A stretch of DNA of 64,000 nucleotides. Origin: Ctenosaura bakeri. Taxonomy: Eukaryota; Chordata; Lepidosauria; Squamata; Iguanidae. This document shows, piece after piece, positions 9,753 to 21,963 of the stretch. The stretch is taken from assembly GCA_948474755.1 (NCBI GenBank), contig CAOLHI010000355.1:496001-560000 (forward strand). The letters run 5' to 3'. The stretch's first letter is position 1. The number at the start of each line of letters is the position of its first letter. Position numbers and translations under genes: made by a program. The notes under the pieces are model-generated. The model saw nothing but the letters and a program-made list of their open reading frames with translations. It made no database searches and was not told the origin of the DNA.

Positions 9753-12220
9753 TATATTTATTAATTAATATATTAGTAAATGGGGAGAAAACATAAAAAA
9801 TTAACATCAAGAAAGGGACGAGGCAGGGATGCCCGTTGTCGCCTTTAATTTTTGATTATTATCGAAGTGTTAAATATACAAATAAGAAATGATCCAGAGA
9901 TAGAAGGAGTGTGTATTCAAAACCAAAATTTAAGATTCGAGCATTTGCGGATGACTTGGTCATTATATTAGATAGCCCTATTCAAAGTATAAAACTCCTT
10001 AAAAATATATTAAACGAATACGGAAATATGTCTGGCTTTAAGGTAAATCCGGAGAAGACAAATATATTAACGAAGAACATGACTATCCAGGAGGAAAAAG
10101 AATTTGAATCTCAATTTAAAATATCCAAAAGAATAAAATATTTAGGAATTAACTTAACTAAGCATAATGTAGATTTGTTCAATAACAACTATTCAAAAGT
10201 ATGGCAGACGCTCAAAGATGACCTGAAAAGATGGACAAAACTTGATTTGACATTATTGAGAGTCTCAATAATAAAAATGAATATTCTCCCAAGGATGATC
10301 CTCTTATTTCAAAACTTGCCCATAATAGTCAATGATATACCATTTAACCAATGGCGGATAGATCTTTCGAAATTTATCTGGACTGCTAAAAAACTCCGTA
10401 TAAAATGGAATTATTTAAAAGATACTAAGGAAAGAGGAGGTTAGGAGTTCTGGACTTTAAAATATACCATCATGTTTGTTGTATAGACTGGTTGACTATT
10501 TGGATTGAATTAAAAGATGAAAAACTGTTAGCGCTAGAAGGAGCAGATTTGCCCTTTGGCTGGCATTCATATCTCTGGTATGAAAAGACTAAAATTAATA
10601 AAGACTTTAACAACCATTTCATAAGGAAATCATTGCTAAGAATTTGGTTAAAGTATAAAAGGGAGTTCTATCTGAAATTACCAATGTGGGTCTCTCCACA
10701 TGAGGCATTCTACAGGAGAGAAAAACCGAGATTATCTAAATGGATTACTTACAAAGAAATATTAAAATGCCAAGGAGATAATATCTATCTAAAAAATAAA
10801 GAAGAATTGGCCGAATGTGGCATAACAGCACACTGGTTGCTACAGAGGCAGTTAATGGAGAAGTTTAAAATGGACTAAAAAATAATAGGAATAGAAACTA
10901 AGGAGAATGACCTGGACAAACTGATAAAATCAGGAACAGAACACCGAATTGCAAAATTATATAAGCCGTTACTAAGATGGGATTTGGAAAAGGAAACTGT
11001 AAAAGAAAACATGATAAAACGGGCACAGAATATAAGGCGCCCTATTCAACTGGATAGTTGGGAAAGTTCTTGGAATATGATAAATAGATTAGTAAAAAGT
11101 GTATCTTTAAAAGAAAATTACTATAAAATATTTTATAGATGGTATTATACTCCAGCTCATTTAGCAAAAATAACTAAAACCAAGAATGACAAATGTTGGA
11201 AATGTAAACAAAAGGGAACCTTATATCATTTATGGTGGACATGCCAGAAGGCTAAAATATTTTGGGCTCAGGGACATAAGAAAATAACAACAATATTGAG
11301 ATTGGCGTTCACAATGCAATCTGAAATATATTTGTTGAATATTTACGATGGAATAAGATTGTTAAAGAAAAGATCTCAAAGAAAGTTACTAACTTACATG
11401 ATTATTGCCGCTAGAATGACATATGCAAGTAAGTGGAAACAGGAAGAAACACCAGAAATCCAAGATTGGCTAATTAAGAGGTGTGATTTAATCGAAATGG
11501 ATAAATTAACAACAATACTATCCAAAAATTCAATGAAACAATTTAAAGAAGATTGGCAACCACTTTTATCTATATTTGAAGCTGAATGGGGAAAATTTGC
11601 CATTAAAGGAATAGAAGAATAAGGGTAATTAATCAAAATAGAATAAAAGAAAAAGGCTAAAGGTGAGAATATGTATAATGGGTAAAGGGAAGGAAAAAGT
11701 AAACGATATATCATTTGGATAAGAACAACTGCAGATGAAAGAAAGCTAAAGAAGTAATGAAAAAAATTGAAGTAGGAGATTCTGAGAGAAAGTAATCCGG
11801 GGTAAAATAGTATCAAACAAAGAACCAATCGAATAAAAGAAAGTAGAGATTTATGGAAAGAAATATATTATACAAATTATTGTTGGTCAATACTATTTAG
11901 GAATAATCAATATGACTTGAGAAAGAGAATAAAGGAAGAATATTATATGAAGAAACAACTGTGTAATTATATAACCGAGTAATGAAATGCTGTACCATAG
12001 GTAAATTAAGAAAAATATTAATGGTAAATATTAATAGATGGATAAAATGTTAGATAGGGATGAGGAGTTGAGGAATTTTGATTTGGACAAATAGTTTCTT
12101 TTACACTAAGCGATGTATATGGTTTTGTTTTTAATATGTTTAAATAGATTTATAATGAATGAAAATCTGAAGATTAAATGTGGTTATATTGTTATATCGA
12201 TTAATAAAAAGATTTGAAAA
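9753..12220 (+). mobile_element. L1 LINE, 5'-truncated, with 17-bp TSD
   Basis: A 2468-bp insertion flanked by a perfect 17-bp direct repeat, antisense to the host gene. It begins inside the ORF2 reverse transcriptase and includes the rest of ORF2 and about 0.6 kb of AT-rich 3' UTR. It ends with an AATAAA signal (12203-12208) 12 bp before GAAAA. The poly(A) tail is very short. Confidence 0.93.
9765..11622 (+). pseudogene. L1 ORF2 remnant (RT and C-terminal Cys motif)
   Basis: This is the degraded C-terminal half of an L1 endonuclease-reverse transcriptase. The reading begins near VNGEKT, then KKGTRQGCPLSPLIF, the catalytic RAFADDLVII (FADD instead of YADD), IKYLGINLT, and the L1 block KFIWTAKKLRIKWNYLK. 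It continues through CCIDWLTIWIE to the C-terminal cysteine motif CWKCKQKGTLYHLWWTC (CX2CX7HX4C). Damage seen: an in-frame TAA near 9796, a one-base loss near 9926, a one-base loss near 10441 and a TAA at 10876-10878. The endonuclease and ORF1 are absent. Few lesions over 1.8 kb suggest moderate age, older than the CR1 at 42 kb. Confidence 0.92.
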
Positions 12221-12237
12221 CAGATCCAATCAACTGA
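12221..12237 (+). repeat. L1 target-site duplication, right copy
   Basis: CAGATCCAATCAACTGA, identical to 9736-9752. The sequences beyond the two copies differ. Confidence 0.92.
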
Positions 12238-12930
12238 AGTTATTTGTGCCCAACCAAAATAAACTGTGGTTTATTTGAAAGCTGGTTATGAAGCTGGCTT
12301 TATTTCAACAAACCACAGTTAAAATTAACTATAATATAGGATCTGAATTATGCACTAAATGGTAATTAATCAAACACAGAACTGGAAGCTTCCAAACTTC
12401 TTTTGAGCACGTCAGAGAGATGGAGGAATTCATGAATCTGCAGGGAGGCTAGGCTTGTTCCCATTACTATTTTTTTATTTGACTTTATGCTTTGCATAAT
12501 TATAGAAATTATAACCAATATATGTTACACATACTCATACATTGGATATTTCAAAACATTAAATTGTACTTCTAGTATTACTTCATAAATACATGTGGCA
12601 TTAAATTACAATGTTGTATAAACTAAGTTTAATTTATAAAATAAGAATATTAAATCATTACTTGCAATTCATTTTTTAATTTCTATTAATTTTTACAATA
12701 CTTTCAATAACTTTTGAGTTACAAAAAGCCATGGTTCATCATGATGTCTAAATGACACCACTGATAACCTCTCTCACACATATCTATACTCAGTATACTT
12801 TGAAGAGAAATTTGAGTAACCAGGCGTCTCTCACAATGTCTTTTTAAAGGAGACTGGGCTGATGGTCCTTTAGTGGCCAATAAGGAAACAAAATTTTCTT
12901 AGGTCCTATCAGTAGATTAAACAGAACCTA

Positions 12931-13132
12931 GGCCATTTCCGCACTACAGTGTTAAACTGCTGCTATTCCATTTTCAATGCCCTGTGGAATTCTGGGGTTT
13001 GTAGTTTACTGAGACCAAACAGCTCTTTGGCTGAGAAGTCAAAGTGTCCTTCCCTAAACTACAATCCCCAGAATTCCATAGGAGGTTGATAGTGGAATAG
13101 CAGCACTTTAACACTGTAGTGCGGAAATGGTC
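12931..13132. mobile_element. Harbinger-like foldback MITE, near-perfect hairpin
   Basis: Left arm GGCCATTTCCGCACTACAGT and right arm ACTGTAGTGCGGAAATGGTC pair, and pairing continues inward for about 80 bp on each side (GGAATTCTGGGG with CCCCAGAATTCC, TGTAGTTTA with TAAACTACA). CTA flanks both ends (12928-12930 and 13133-13135), consistent with a 3-bp duplication. It lies 58 bp from the splice donor of exon B. Confidence 0.85.
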
Positions 13133-13190
13133 CTAGAAAGGGACGATTTTCTTTTCAAGGGAATGCAAAGGGCTGCTACAGGATACTCAC

Positions 13191-13286
13191 ATGAGGGTAC
13201 AATGGGAAGTGGAGATTCCTCTTCAGCTGTTCTATAGAGCCCCCACACCAGTCCTCAAAGACATGGAGGTTGACTTGACCTTGGAA
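13191..13286 (-). CDS. B4GALNT3: B4GALNT3 exon B (stem, FEDWC segment)
   Basis: This 96-bp exon has phase 0 at both ends. Its acceptor is TTTGCAG and its donor is GTGAGTATCC. It encodes 32 residues, including [16 protein letters not shown] and NLHFPLYPH. These agree with the segment before the PA14 domain of B4GALNT3 as I remember the mammalian protein, and FEDWC is a strong family marker. It splices in frame to exon C at 9165. A 202-bp foldback transposon lies 58 bp past its donor (12931-13132), so the nascent transcript carries a long hairpin next to this splice site. Because exons A and B are both phase 0 at their shared boundary, an exon could be gained or lost between them without breaking the frame. 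Confidence 0.9.
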
Positions 13287-13640
13287 CTGCAAACACATAG
13301 AGGAACAAGGAGACATTACTTTTACTAATAATTCTCTTTAATAGAGGATTTTCTTTTTTCTTCTTTGTGTGTTTGTAAATTTTTTGTGTATGTGAAAACA
13401 TTCAATAAAAATATTTTTTTAAAAAAGAGGTGCAATAAGGATGAACATTCTTCATGTAGGAGTTCAACACAAATGTGATAGCAAAAGCAACTATCTACAT
13501 ATTCCTTCCACTGAATGCTTGACTCCACTGTGGTCTCCAGTATTAAATGTGATCAAGAAGAAGCACAACATGCTACCAATCTTCTTCTAGAACAGGCACC
13601 AGCAACTGAAATGGAACAGAGACTCAGTGTGATATAGTAC

Positions 13641-14145
13641 TAAGTGTGTCCAGTTCTGGGCACCTCATTTCAAGAAGGATATTGACAAAGTGGAATGTGT
13701 CCAGAGCAGGGCGACCAAAATGGTGAAGGCTCTGGAAGCCATGCTCTATGAGGAGCGGCTTAGGGAGTTGGGTATGTTTAATCTACAGAAGAAAAGGTTA
13801 AGAGGGGACATGATAGCCATGTTTAAATATTAGAAGAGATGTCATGTTGAGGAGGGAGTAGGCTTGTTTTCCACTGCTCCAGAGACTAGGACAAGGAGCA
13901 ATGGATTCAAACTACAGGAAAAGAGATTCCACCTAAACCTCAGGAAGAACTTCCTGATGGTCACAGCTATCTGGCAGTGGAATATGCTGCCTCGGAGTGT
14001 GGTGGAGTCTTCTTCTTTGGAGGTTTTTAAGCAGAGGCTGGATGGCCATCTGTTGGGAGTGCTTTGATGTGTGTTCCTGCATGGCAAGGGGTTGGACTGG
14101 ATGGTCCCTGCGGTCTCTTCCAACTCCATGATTATATGATTCTAA
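13641..14145 (+). mobile_element. CR1 LINE 3' end
   Basis: It carries the last part of ORF2 (VQFWAP-like start, RLRELGMF, the [17 protein letters not shown] block), then the TTGGACTGGATGG 3' UTR and a TGATTATATGATTCTA tail. It has an in-frame stop in the MFKY region and many substitutions, so it is older than the copies at 5.9 and 42 kb. Confidence 0.9.
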
Positions 14146-14197
14146 GTGTGTTTAATTGAGACTTGAAAGATGCAGGATCAGGTTCACAGTAACCTAT

Positions 14198-14392
14198 AAA
14201 GATTCCACCATAACATTAGGAAGAACTTCCTGATGGAAAAAGCAGTTCAGCAATAGGATATGCTGCCTCTGAGTGTAGTGGAGGTTTTTAAACATAGGTT
14301 GGATGGCCATCTGTCAGGAGTGCTTTGATTCCTGCATGGCAAGAGGTTGGGCTTGATGGTCTTTGTGGTCTCTTCTATGATTCTATGATTCA
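14198..14392 (+). mobile_element. CR1 LINE 3' end, second tandem piece
   Basis: A shorter CR1 3' end in the same orientation begins at AAAGATTCCACC and ends with TTCTATGATTCTATGATTC, just downstream of the previous copy. The two could be separate insertions or one duplicated end. Confidence 0.85.
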
Positions 14393-14450
14393 CTGGGTGA
14401 TCTTGGATGAGTAACCCTTTCTCTCACAGCCAGGCCTACTTCCCAGGCTT
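14393..14450 (+). mobile_element. SINE central-block fragment
   Basis: ACTGGGTGATCTTGGATGAG followed by CTCTCACAGCC matches the middle of the tRNA-derived SINEs here. Neither head nor tail is present. Confidence 0.4.
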
Positions 14451-14749
14451 GTAGTATCAGAGGATCTGGCAACCAGAGTCCTTATTCCCTGCATCATAAG
14501 GGCAGTTCCAGGACCCCAGGATGATGTTTGCTGCATCCAAGTAATGACCAGGAGTTGGGCTGGTGGTATAAAACTGATAGTCCACTCTTTGTTTTCGCCT
14601 AAGCAATACATTCCTTGGGAGGAACTACTAGTACCCTTTCCTCTTTTGTCTGCTTGCTCCAGAACTAGGCCATTGCACTTTATTGGCCCCTCCAATTCCA
14701 CTGAACTCTACTAAGCGGCTTATTTTTGGCCTCCTTTTCCCCAGTGGGT

Positions 14750-15172
14750 TATACCAATTTATGAAAGCCCCTTGACTCCCTAAACATTTATTTTAAAATT
14801 CTGTGTGATTTTTCAGCCCCAAACCACTCAAAATAGTCATTTTACTTGTCCAAACCCCATGTCCTCCCCAGCATACCTTAAAAATCTATCAAAATACCCC
14901 AAACATTGACCAGAATTGAAACAGGAAGGAATGGTGTCACTTCCTTTTAATTATTAGTTTGGCTAGTGGAGTGGGAGGCATCTAGCAGGTTTTTAAAGGT
15001 AGGTATGAGGCTTGGGGGTTGGAAGAGAAAACATTTTGCAGGATTGGGAAAAAAATTACCCAGAACATTTTTTAAAAATTGTTTAGGGATCTGTGGGCTT
15101 TGTGTGGCTTGAGGTCCCACACCTTGGGTCCCTAAGAGCTACACGCAACCTATGGGCTGCACTTTACCAAAC
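14750..15172 (-). mobile_element. possible hAT-like element, one end clear
   Basis: The right end, read on the minus strand, is CAGGGTTTGGTAAAGTGCAG followed by CCCATAGGTTGC. It aligns with the left end of the element at 26242. The other boundary and a duplication were not found, so the left limit is approximate. Confidence 0.35.
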
Positions 15173-17257
15173 CCTGATGTACATGGATTCTTTGCTACTG
15201 CTACAGAATGGCAGGGTGGGCAATTGTGTTGGATGAAATGTTTGCACCCATGACTCCTCCTCACCATCCTGTTCAGGCACACTGGAAGTGATGTTGCACA
15301 ACTCTGGGTACCATTTTGGCTGATTTTTTTGGCTTTGGAAGGTTTTCCAGAGTTGGGGTGTCCTGGAGTGGGTGACTGGGTAACACAAACCACTAAATTT
15401 GCAGGCAGTTTTTGGAGCATTTTTGGCGGTGAAAATTGGTGAATTTAAATTTGGGGCATTGAGGATGCTTTGGTGGTTACCAGGGGGCTTCAAGTAACTT
15501 TAAAATTGGAGTTCAGGAGCAACATATGTTCTGAGGAATGTAGTTTCCTCAAGGTGAGTTATAGGCGCAGCTGACAGTATGAAGATCTAGATTACTTCTT
15601 GTATACTCAGAAGATAATGAAAGAAGTTTTCCCTTTTCTGAACACAAGCTAGCAAAGACTGAAGTAGCTAGATGAAGACATGTTTGCTTCTGGGAACCAT
15701 TGTTCTGTGTGTGGCCTTGTTACTGTGTTACTTGGGAATTATTATCACATATATCTGAGCTGACCATGGAAGGGTAAATGGACCAGTGTGTTAATTTTAT
15801 GCCCCCAAGAGGCAAGAGTAAAGCAGCTGTTTGGGTCTTGAAATTTTATCTCCCTTGCTTTTGCCACTCCCGATAGATGTGCAGAAGCTTACTTTAACTG
15901 CAGCTCTGATTGCCTTTAGCACAATATTAAAAGAAATGCTCCAGTATTTTTATCTGGCAGACCTCCACAACATGAATATTGCCACTATGGGCAGTGGGAA
16001 CAACAGAAAGCTGTGTTCTATAATTCATAGCCAGAGGTTCCATTGAAAGGCATGAGCAAGGGTTTCTGTCTAAGCTGAAACTTTATTTTGTCCTCATTTT
16101 ATTTTGTTCTCATTCTCATTTGGCCTGATAAGAACTACTGTATGAATCATTTTGATACCTATGTTAAAAGTTTTCTCTCATTCTGTTTAGGATTTCTAAG
16201 TGTTCAGCTGTTATTTAAATCCCAGTGGAGAACCAACAAATGGAGATAGCGGATGAGTCTATGCTTTGTACATTTAAGACCACAAATCAGCTTTACAAAA
16301 TATATATTTTAATGTGCACACCTAAGGATTTTTTTTAAAAAAGTGTTCACCTAAAAATGTAAGCAGTGAACATGATGAGCATCTCAATATTTATTTCACA
16401 GAGGTGCATTCTCAAATAACAGGATTGATTACTGCTATGTTCAATGGTAGCTGCTGGCTCCCACATGAGTGGACTAGTGAATCCATTCTGGCTTTTATTT
16501 TGAAATTTAAAGGAGCAATCCAAACCTCAGAATAAACCTCAGAATGAATTCACCATCCAACTACAAGGGAACCACCCGCTGCCATGGGTGGTGTGTGTAA
16601 ACTCCAAATCCAGGCTTGTTGTCAAAACATGGAAAGCAGCCCTATGCAATTTGTTCAAAGTTTCAGTATGAGTGCACAACACAGGTGGAGGTCCAAACTA
16701 GGGATTCCAAAGATCCAGAACTGTGCTAAATTCAATTTGAGAACTTCATGTAGTTTTCTCCCGTCTCCATCTCAAGTCTGAGATCTCTCTACCTCTAAAT
16801 GAATGCTAGGGAACAGTTGTAATTTAAAAACTCATCCAGCAGCACAACAGTTGCCCTTTCCTTCTCCTCTTCCTTTTTCTCATTAAAATACTTATATCCC
16901 ACTCTATATCATATCTGAGTGGCTTACTATAAAATCAATACAATTTAAAACAATGAAAAATAATGTAAACTTTCTAAAAATATATTAAACATTTTTTAAA
17001 AGTTGGAACAGTTTAAACCCATGTAGGTGCACAGTTTTGGATGAAACAATTAGGGCTAGAAAGCTGTAATGAAGAATCATGTTTTATGTGTGCACCAGAA
17101 TGAAGCCAACATCAACAGCAATCAGGCATTGAATGGGAGGATCTTTATACAACTGGAGTGCCACAACAGACCCTCTCCTCCCTCCTCACACAATATGTTG
17201 GTTCCATTGGTGGGATTAAGAGGCTAGCAGGCATGTATACTTATTTGGTATATTGTC

Positions 17258-17447
17258 AGCTAGCATAGTACAATAGCTGGATTACAACCTTCGAGATCAG
17301 GGTTTGATTCCTCGCTTGGCCATGGAAACCCACTGGGTGACCTTGGTCACATCACACTCTTTCATCCCAGAAAACCCTGTGAAAAGTTCATCTTAGGTTC
17401 GCTGTAAGTTGGAAACTGGAAAGCACACAACAACAACAACAACAACA
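17258..17447 (+). mobile_element. tRNA-derived SINE with CAA tail
   Basis: A tRNA-like head with box B GGTTTGATTCC (17301-17311), CCACTGGGTGACCTTGG centre, and GTTCGCTGTAAGTTGGAAAC tail ending in (CAA)n. It is full length but diverged. Confidence 0.87.
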
Positions 17448-18039
17448 CACTTAGAGTAAACTGAAGACAGAACTGATTTCATTGTATTGCTGTTCTTTTT
17501 TAATTGCAAGCAGCAATCAATGTTGTAGAATGGAATTTAAGTTTATCAGACCCTGTTGCCCAGCCCTTTCTGGGCAAACAACTTTACAGGGAGAAGGAGA
17601 TTTACACAACAAAGAGGGTGACCAAAGCCCTAAATCTCACATAGCCTACAAGTTAGTCAGCAATTTCACATCATAAATATTTTCTTTCGTCAAGAGTGTT
17701 CTTGTAAAGAGAGGAGGAAGGGTTAGGGAAAGATAAGGAGTCCAATTAAAATGCTAGTGAAACAGAAAGGTAGGGATAGAACTTGGGAAAGAATGTCGTT
17801 GGGGACATCTCTCTCTTCCACATGTTGAAATGCAGAGAAGGAATATATCTGAAAGTTGATATAAAAGATGTAAGTCTTTGTAAATCTGCATAAATTGAGA
17901 TGCCTATTAAAATTCTAGGGATATTTTCTTTCATTCACTCATTTCATCTGACATATGTGGACCAAACTGACCAGCTCCGTTTGACAAATGTGCTTCCATT
18001 CTTACCGTATAAGGCTTATGTTGAGATATGTGGACATAT

Positions 18040-19252
18040 GACTGGAGATGAGCAAACATTGTCCCTCTCTTCAAAAAGGGCAAACAAGAAGATCCAGGAA
18101 ACTACAAGCAGTCAGCTTGACCTCAGTACCAGGGGGGGAAAAAATAGAATGAATTATACAGGAGTCTTATCTGCAAGTATTTTGATGACAATGCAGTGAT
18201 TAGTAGGAACCTGCTTGGGTTTGTCAAAAAAGAAGTCCTGCTGAAGGTCTCCCATGATAGTTTGATTAGCAAACTGACTGGATATGGAATATATGCAAAC
18301 ACCATCACATGGCTCCATAACTGGTTGCAAAACCATGCTCAGAGAAGTGTCATCAGTGGCTGTGCTTCAAACTGAAAGGAAGTCTCAAGTGAAGTGTGGC
18401 AGATTTCTGTCCTGGGAGTGAAGTTCTTCAATATTTTGATCAATGATTTAAATGGTGGGGTAGAGGGAATCCTTATCAAATTGGCAGATGATTTACAAAG
18501 CCGGGAGGGCTAGCTAACACATTGGAAGATAGGAACAGAATTCAAAAGAACCTTGATAAACTGGAAAACTGGACTGAAATTCATAAAATGAAATTCAACA
18601 GAGACAAATGCAATTTTTTACATTTAGGCCACAGAAATCAAATGCACACTTATAGGATGGGTGAGACCTGGCTCAGCAGTACTACATGTGAAAAGGACCT
18701 TGGGATTATTGTTGATCATCAGTTGAACAGTAGTGTGATGCTGCAGCAAATAAGGCAAATGCTATCTTAGCCTGTGTTAACAGAAGCACAGTTCCCAGGT
18801 CAGGGGAAGAAATATTTCTTCTATACTCTTCACTGTTCAGGTCTCATCTGGAGTATTATGTTCAGTTCTGGTTGCCTCATTTTAAGAAGGATATAGACAA
18901 GATGGAGCAAATTAAGAGAAGGCCAGTGAGGATGATAAGAGGTATGGAGAACAAAATAGATGAGCTAGGTTGGGCCTGTTCACCTTGGTGAAGAGAAGAC
19001 TGAGAGGAGACATGACTGCACTCTTTAAATACCTCAAGGAGTGACACAAAGAGGAGGGTGCGCGCTTGTTCTCTGCTGCATCAGAGGGTAGAAGTAAGTC
19101 GAATGGTTTGAAGTTGCAGGGGATTGGACATTAGAAAGATTTGGATTGGACATTAGAAAGAACTTCTTGATATTGAGAGTGGTTCAGCCATGGAAGGAAG
19201 TTACTTAGAGAGGTTGAGGAGTCTCCTTCTCTGAATATCTTCAAAAATAATT
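18040..19252 (+). mobile_element. CR1 LINE, old, from RT domain to near 3' end
   Basis: About 1.2 kb aligns with the 42-kb CR1 from the LFKKG-QEDPGNYKQ region through the ILINDLNGGVEGILIKLADD catalytic block, the NRDKCNFLHLG segment and the terminal FNGLKLQ region. Many stops and frameshifts break it. The longest open piece is 18522-18770. The 3' UTR and octamers are missing where a SINE begins at 19259. Confidence 0.88.
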
Positions 19253-19258
19253 ATATAA

Positions 19259-19467
19259 GAGAGCCAACATGGTTTGAGTGTTTGACTATGACTCTGAAGA
19301 CCAGGGTTCAAATCCCTGCTTGGCCATAGAAATCTACTGGGTGACCTTGGACAAGTCACACTCTCTTAGCTTCAGAGGAAGGCAAAGGCAAACCCCTTCT
19401 GAACAAATCATGTCAAGAAAACCCTGTGATAGGTCACCAGGTATTGGAAACTACTTGAAGGCACACC
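19259..19467 (+). mobile_element. tRNA-derived SINE
   Basis: The head has box B GGTTCAAATCC, then GCTTGGCCATAGAAATCTAC, the GTGACCTTGGACAAGTCACA centre and a TTGGAAACTACTTGAAGGCA tail. The terminal CAA repeat is replaced by a CCA-rich microsatellite. It abuts the broken end of an old CR1. Confidence 0.9.
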
Positions 19468-19517
19468 ACTGCCACCACCACTGCCACCGCCACCACCACC
19501 ACCACCACCACCACCAC
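19468..19517 (+). repeat. (CCA)n microsatellite
   Basis: About 50 bp of CCA/CAC triplets with two CTG/CCG interruptions, grown from the SINE tail. Confidence 0.9.
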
Positions 19518-20651
19518 TGGCTTTGTACTCTACCTCTAGGAATTTCAAGACCAGGTACACAAGAATCCTAGCCATCTCTTAGTGACCACATACCAAACTG
19601 CTCAGCTTTAGCAAGATTGCTAGGTTGTTTTCCCATATGTTTTGCCCAAGTTTTATGTCATCAGTAATCTCCTGCTCCCACTCCCTGTAAAACCCAAGCA
19701 GAGAAAAGCAACATCTGAAGCAGCCCTCACAGGTCATTAAGGAAGGTCCTTTCAAGCCTGTAATTGATATGAAGAAAGAAAGGGAAAAGCTTTGCTCCAT
19801 TTTTTATTGTTTGGCAGTTTATACCTTTGGGGCAAATCGGCTACATGAAATCTGAAGAATGTGCAAATGTGGGAGAAGATAAACTAGACAAAAAGGAGGC
19901 CCGAGCCAGAGAAGAATGGCAACATTGTGCTGCTGCTTAAGAAATTTTTAAGTGGTGTTTTATAAAACTCTTCCGTCTTCCCTCACTGAAGGCTCATGCT
20001 ACTCCTCCTCCAGATGACCTCCAATGATTTTAAGCCATTAGTACAGGTTCAGTACAAAGCTATGCACTTATGAAAACCTATTAAGCAACAAAGACCTCTT
20101 CTGTTCTCAAGTGTAGCAATTCAACACCTGTGGGGGTAGAGAAGGCAGAGGTGTCAGCGGTCCTTGACAGCACTGCAGGTTCCAGCAAGCAAAAGACACA
20201 CCTTTCAGCACTGCCCAGGGTCCTGCTGGTAGTGGAAGAGGACGAAGGAGGCACCCAGTTTTCAAATTTCAGTACAGGGTGACATGTAAGAAAAATATAG
20301 TTAAGATCTGCAACTTAACTACTATGCCTTCAGTTTTCTGAATATGTGCAGTTTCCGGAACCAAACTCTAGGGAATTATTTTCAGAGGTATAGTTGTGTT
20401 GGTCTGTTTCAATATAAGGGAAAAGAAGGAGTCATGTGGCACTTTCATGTCTAACCATTTATGCTGGAGTAAGCTTTCATGAACTCCAGTCTACTTCAGA
20501 TGCATGGAGTGAACTGTCCACAGACAGGGGTGAGGGTGGGGGAAGGAGTATGAAACATAGCAGAAATGCAAACATGCTGGTATGATTATGGAGAGACAAG
20601 TACAGTTATGAAGGTGGGAAGGAAGGGTAGAGGAAAATCTTCCTTTTGCAG

Positions 20652-20696
<45 letters not shown>
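20652..20696 (+). repeat. (ATT)n microsatellite at L2 tail
   Basis: Fifteen ATT units at the 3' end of the minus-strand L2 next to it (TAA repeats on the element strand). Confidence 0.93.
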
Positions 20697-21000
20697 CCTT
20701 TACCAATTTAAAATACAACAATTACCCTAAATAAATACAGAATAAAATGAAGATTTACAACGGAAAGGATCCAGGGTATATGGAATTACAACCAGTGCAA
20801 CATAACATTACTATAAATATTACTATAATGCCAATAAAATACAATATCTAAATAACAATAAAACTAGTCCAACGTTCCAAAGAAAGTTTTCAGTTTAGAT
20901 TTAAAAACAGTAAGAGAAGGGGCAGTTCGCAAGGTCACCGGAAGGCGATTCCACGCATAAGGGGCAGCAAGAGAATATACTACCCTGCTAGTCAGTACAG
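20697..21000 (-). mobile_element. L2-like LINE 3' end
   Basis: The minus strand encodes VYSLAAPYAWNRLPVTLRT then APSLTVFKSKLKTFF and a stop at 20864-20866. This is the typical C terminus of vertebrate L2 ORF2. An AT-rich 3' UTR and triplet tail follow. Confidence 0.82.
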
Positions 21001-21593
21001 AAAGGAAAAAAACCAGGCAAATGGAAAAGACTACTGGAAAAGATTATTTTTGTACACACAGCTGTAACAAAAACAGCCTAATAACATGTGTAGTATGCTA
21101 GGAAGTCATTATCTTTGTCCAGACCTCTATTGATAGATTGTCTTCCCTTAGAGTTCCATTACTTAACAAGTCACCTTGAGATCAGCGTTACAATGTCTAG
21201 GGAAAACAAAGTCTTCTGACACTTGTTTTTTGTTTATTGCAATTTCTAATACCAGATTTGTGTCCGTTCCTTATTTTTCTATAGAAATGAATCAATAGAA
21301 CAGCTCAATTCCCTTCAGTTTAGGAGATGTAGGCCAGAATTTTGCTGGTGTCACATACATGTATAAGTTACACATTCACAATTTGCACAACGGATACATT
21401 CAATTCATGGTTCCAAAAGTGGAGTTCAACAGGTGTAACTATTTCATGTGGGTGTGCATCCTATTATAAGTCCCCAACTAGACTGAGCAATTGAATCAAT
21501 TGGATTTACCTATGACTCATCATTCAATCTTGGTACGAACAAACAGGATTCCATCCTTGCGGTTGCACATTCTTAGACAGTGCATGACTACCA

Positions 21594-21932
21594 TTGCCTT
21601 CTGTTTCTGTCACTGCAGAAACAGAAACTGCAGAAACAACCATGGTGGATTCCCCATTGAACAGGGGGTTCATAAGCAGCCACATAACTCACCCTGTGGA
21701 ATCTGACTTAAAGGAGTCATATCTAGGGAGGTCCCTGACCCTACATTATGGGTCCGTCCCAAAACCTGGACAACTGGGAGCAGATATGCCTGAAGAAGAC
21801 TTTCAGCAAAATGAGCTCCCACTCCAGATGGAATTAATGGACATTGAGGAAGTGCTTCCATTATCTGTAGCACACCAACAAGAAAAGCATCATCATCCAA
21901 AGAATCATTACTTCTTACAGTGGTTTAAATGA
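21594..21932 (+). other. unrecognised 112-codon open frame
   Basis: An open frame beginning MPSVSVTAETETAETT and ending QQEKHHHPKNHYFLQWFK. The opposite strand is also open for 76 codons across 21670-21900. I recognise no domain, splice sites or repeat. It may be a remnant of a retroelement coding region or chance. Chance frames of this length are expected in 64 kb. Confidence 0.15.
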
Positions 21933-21963
21933 GAAACACTGAGCAAAGAACTACTTGGCATCT

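Larger units (their letters stand above)
9166..13190 (-). other. intron between exons B and C
   Basis: The L1 insertion (9753-12220 plus its duplicated target) takes up most of this intron, antisense to the gene. A C/T homopolymer tract lies at about 9667-9704. A foldback MITE lies at 12931-13132. At 12256-12324 a loose inverted repeat (AACTGTGGTTT and its complement) may be an old MITE. Nothing is recognised in 9166-9666 or 12325-12930. Confidence 0.8.
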
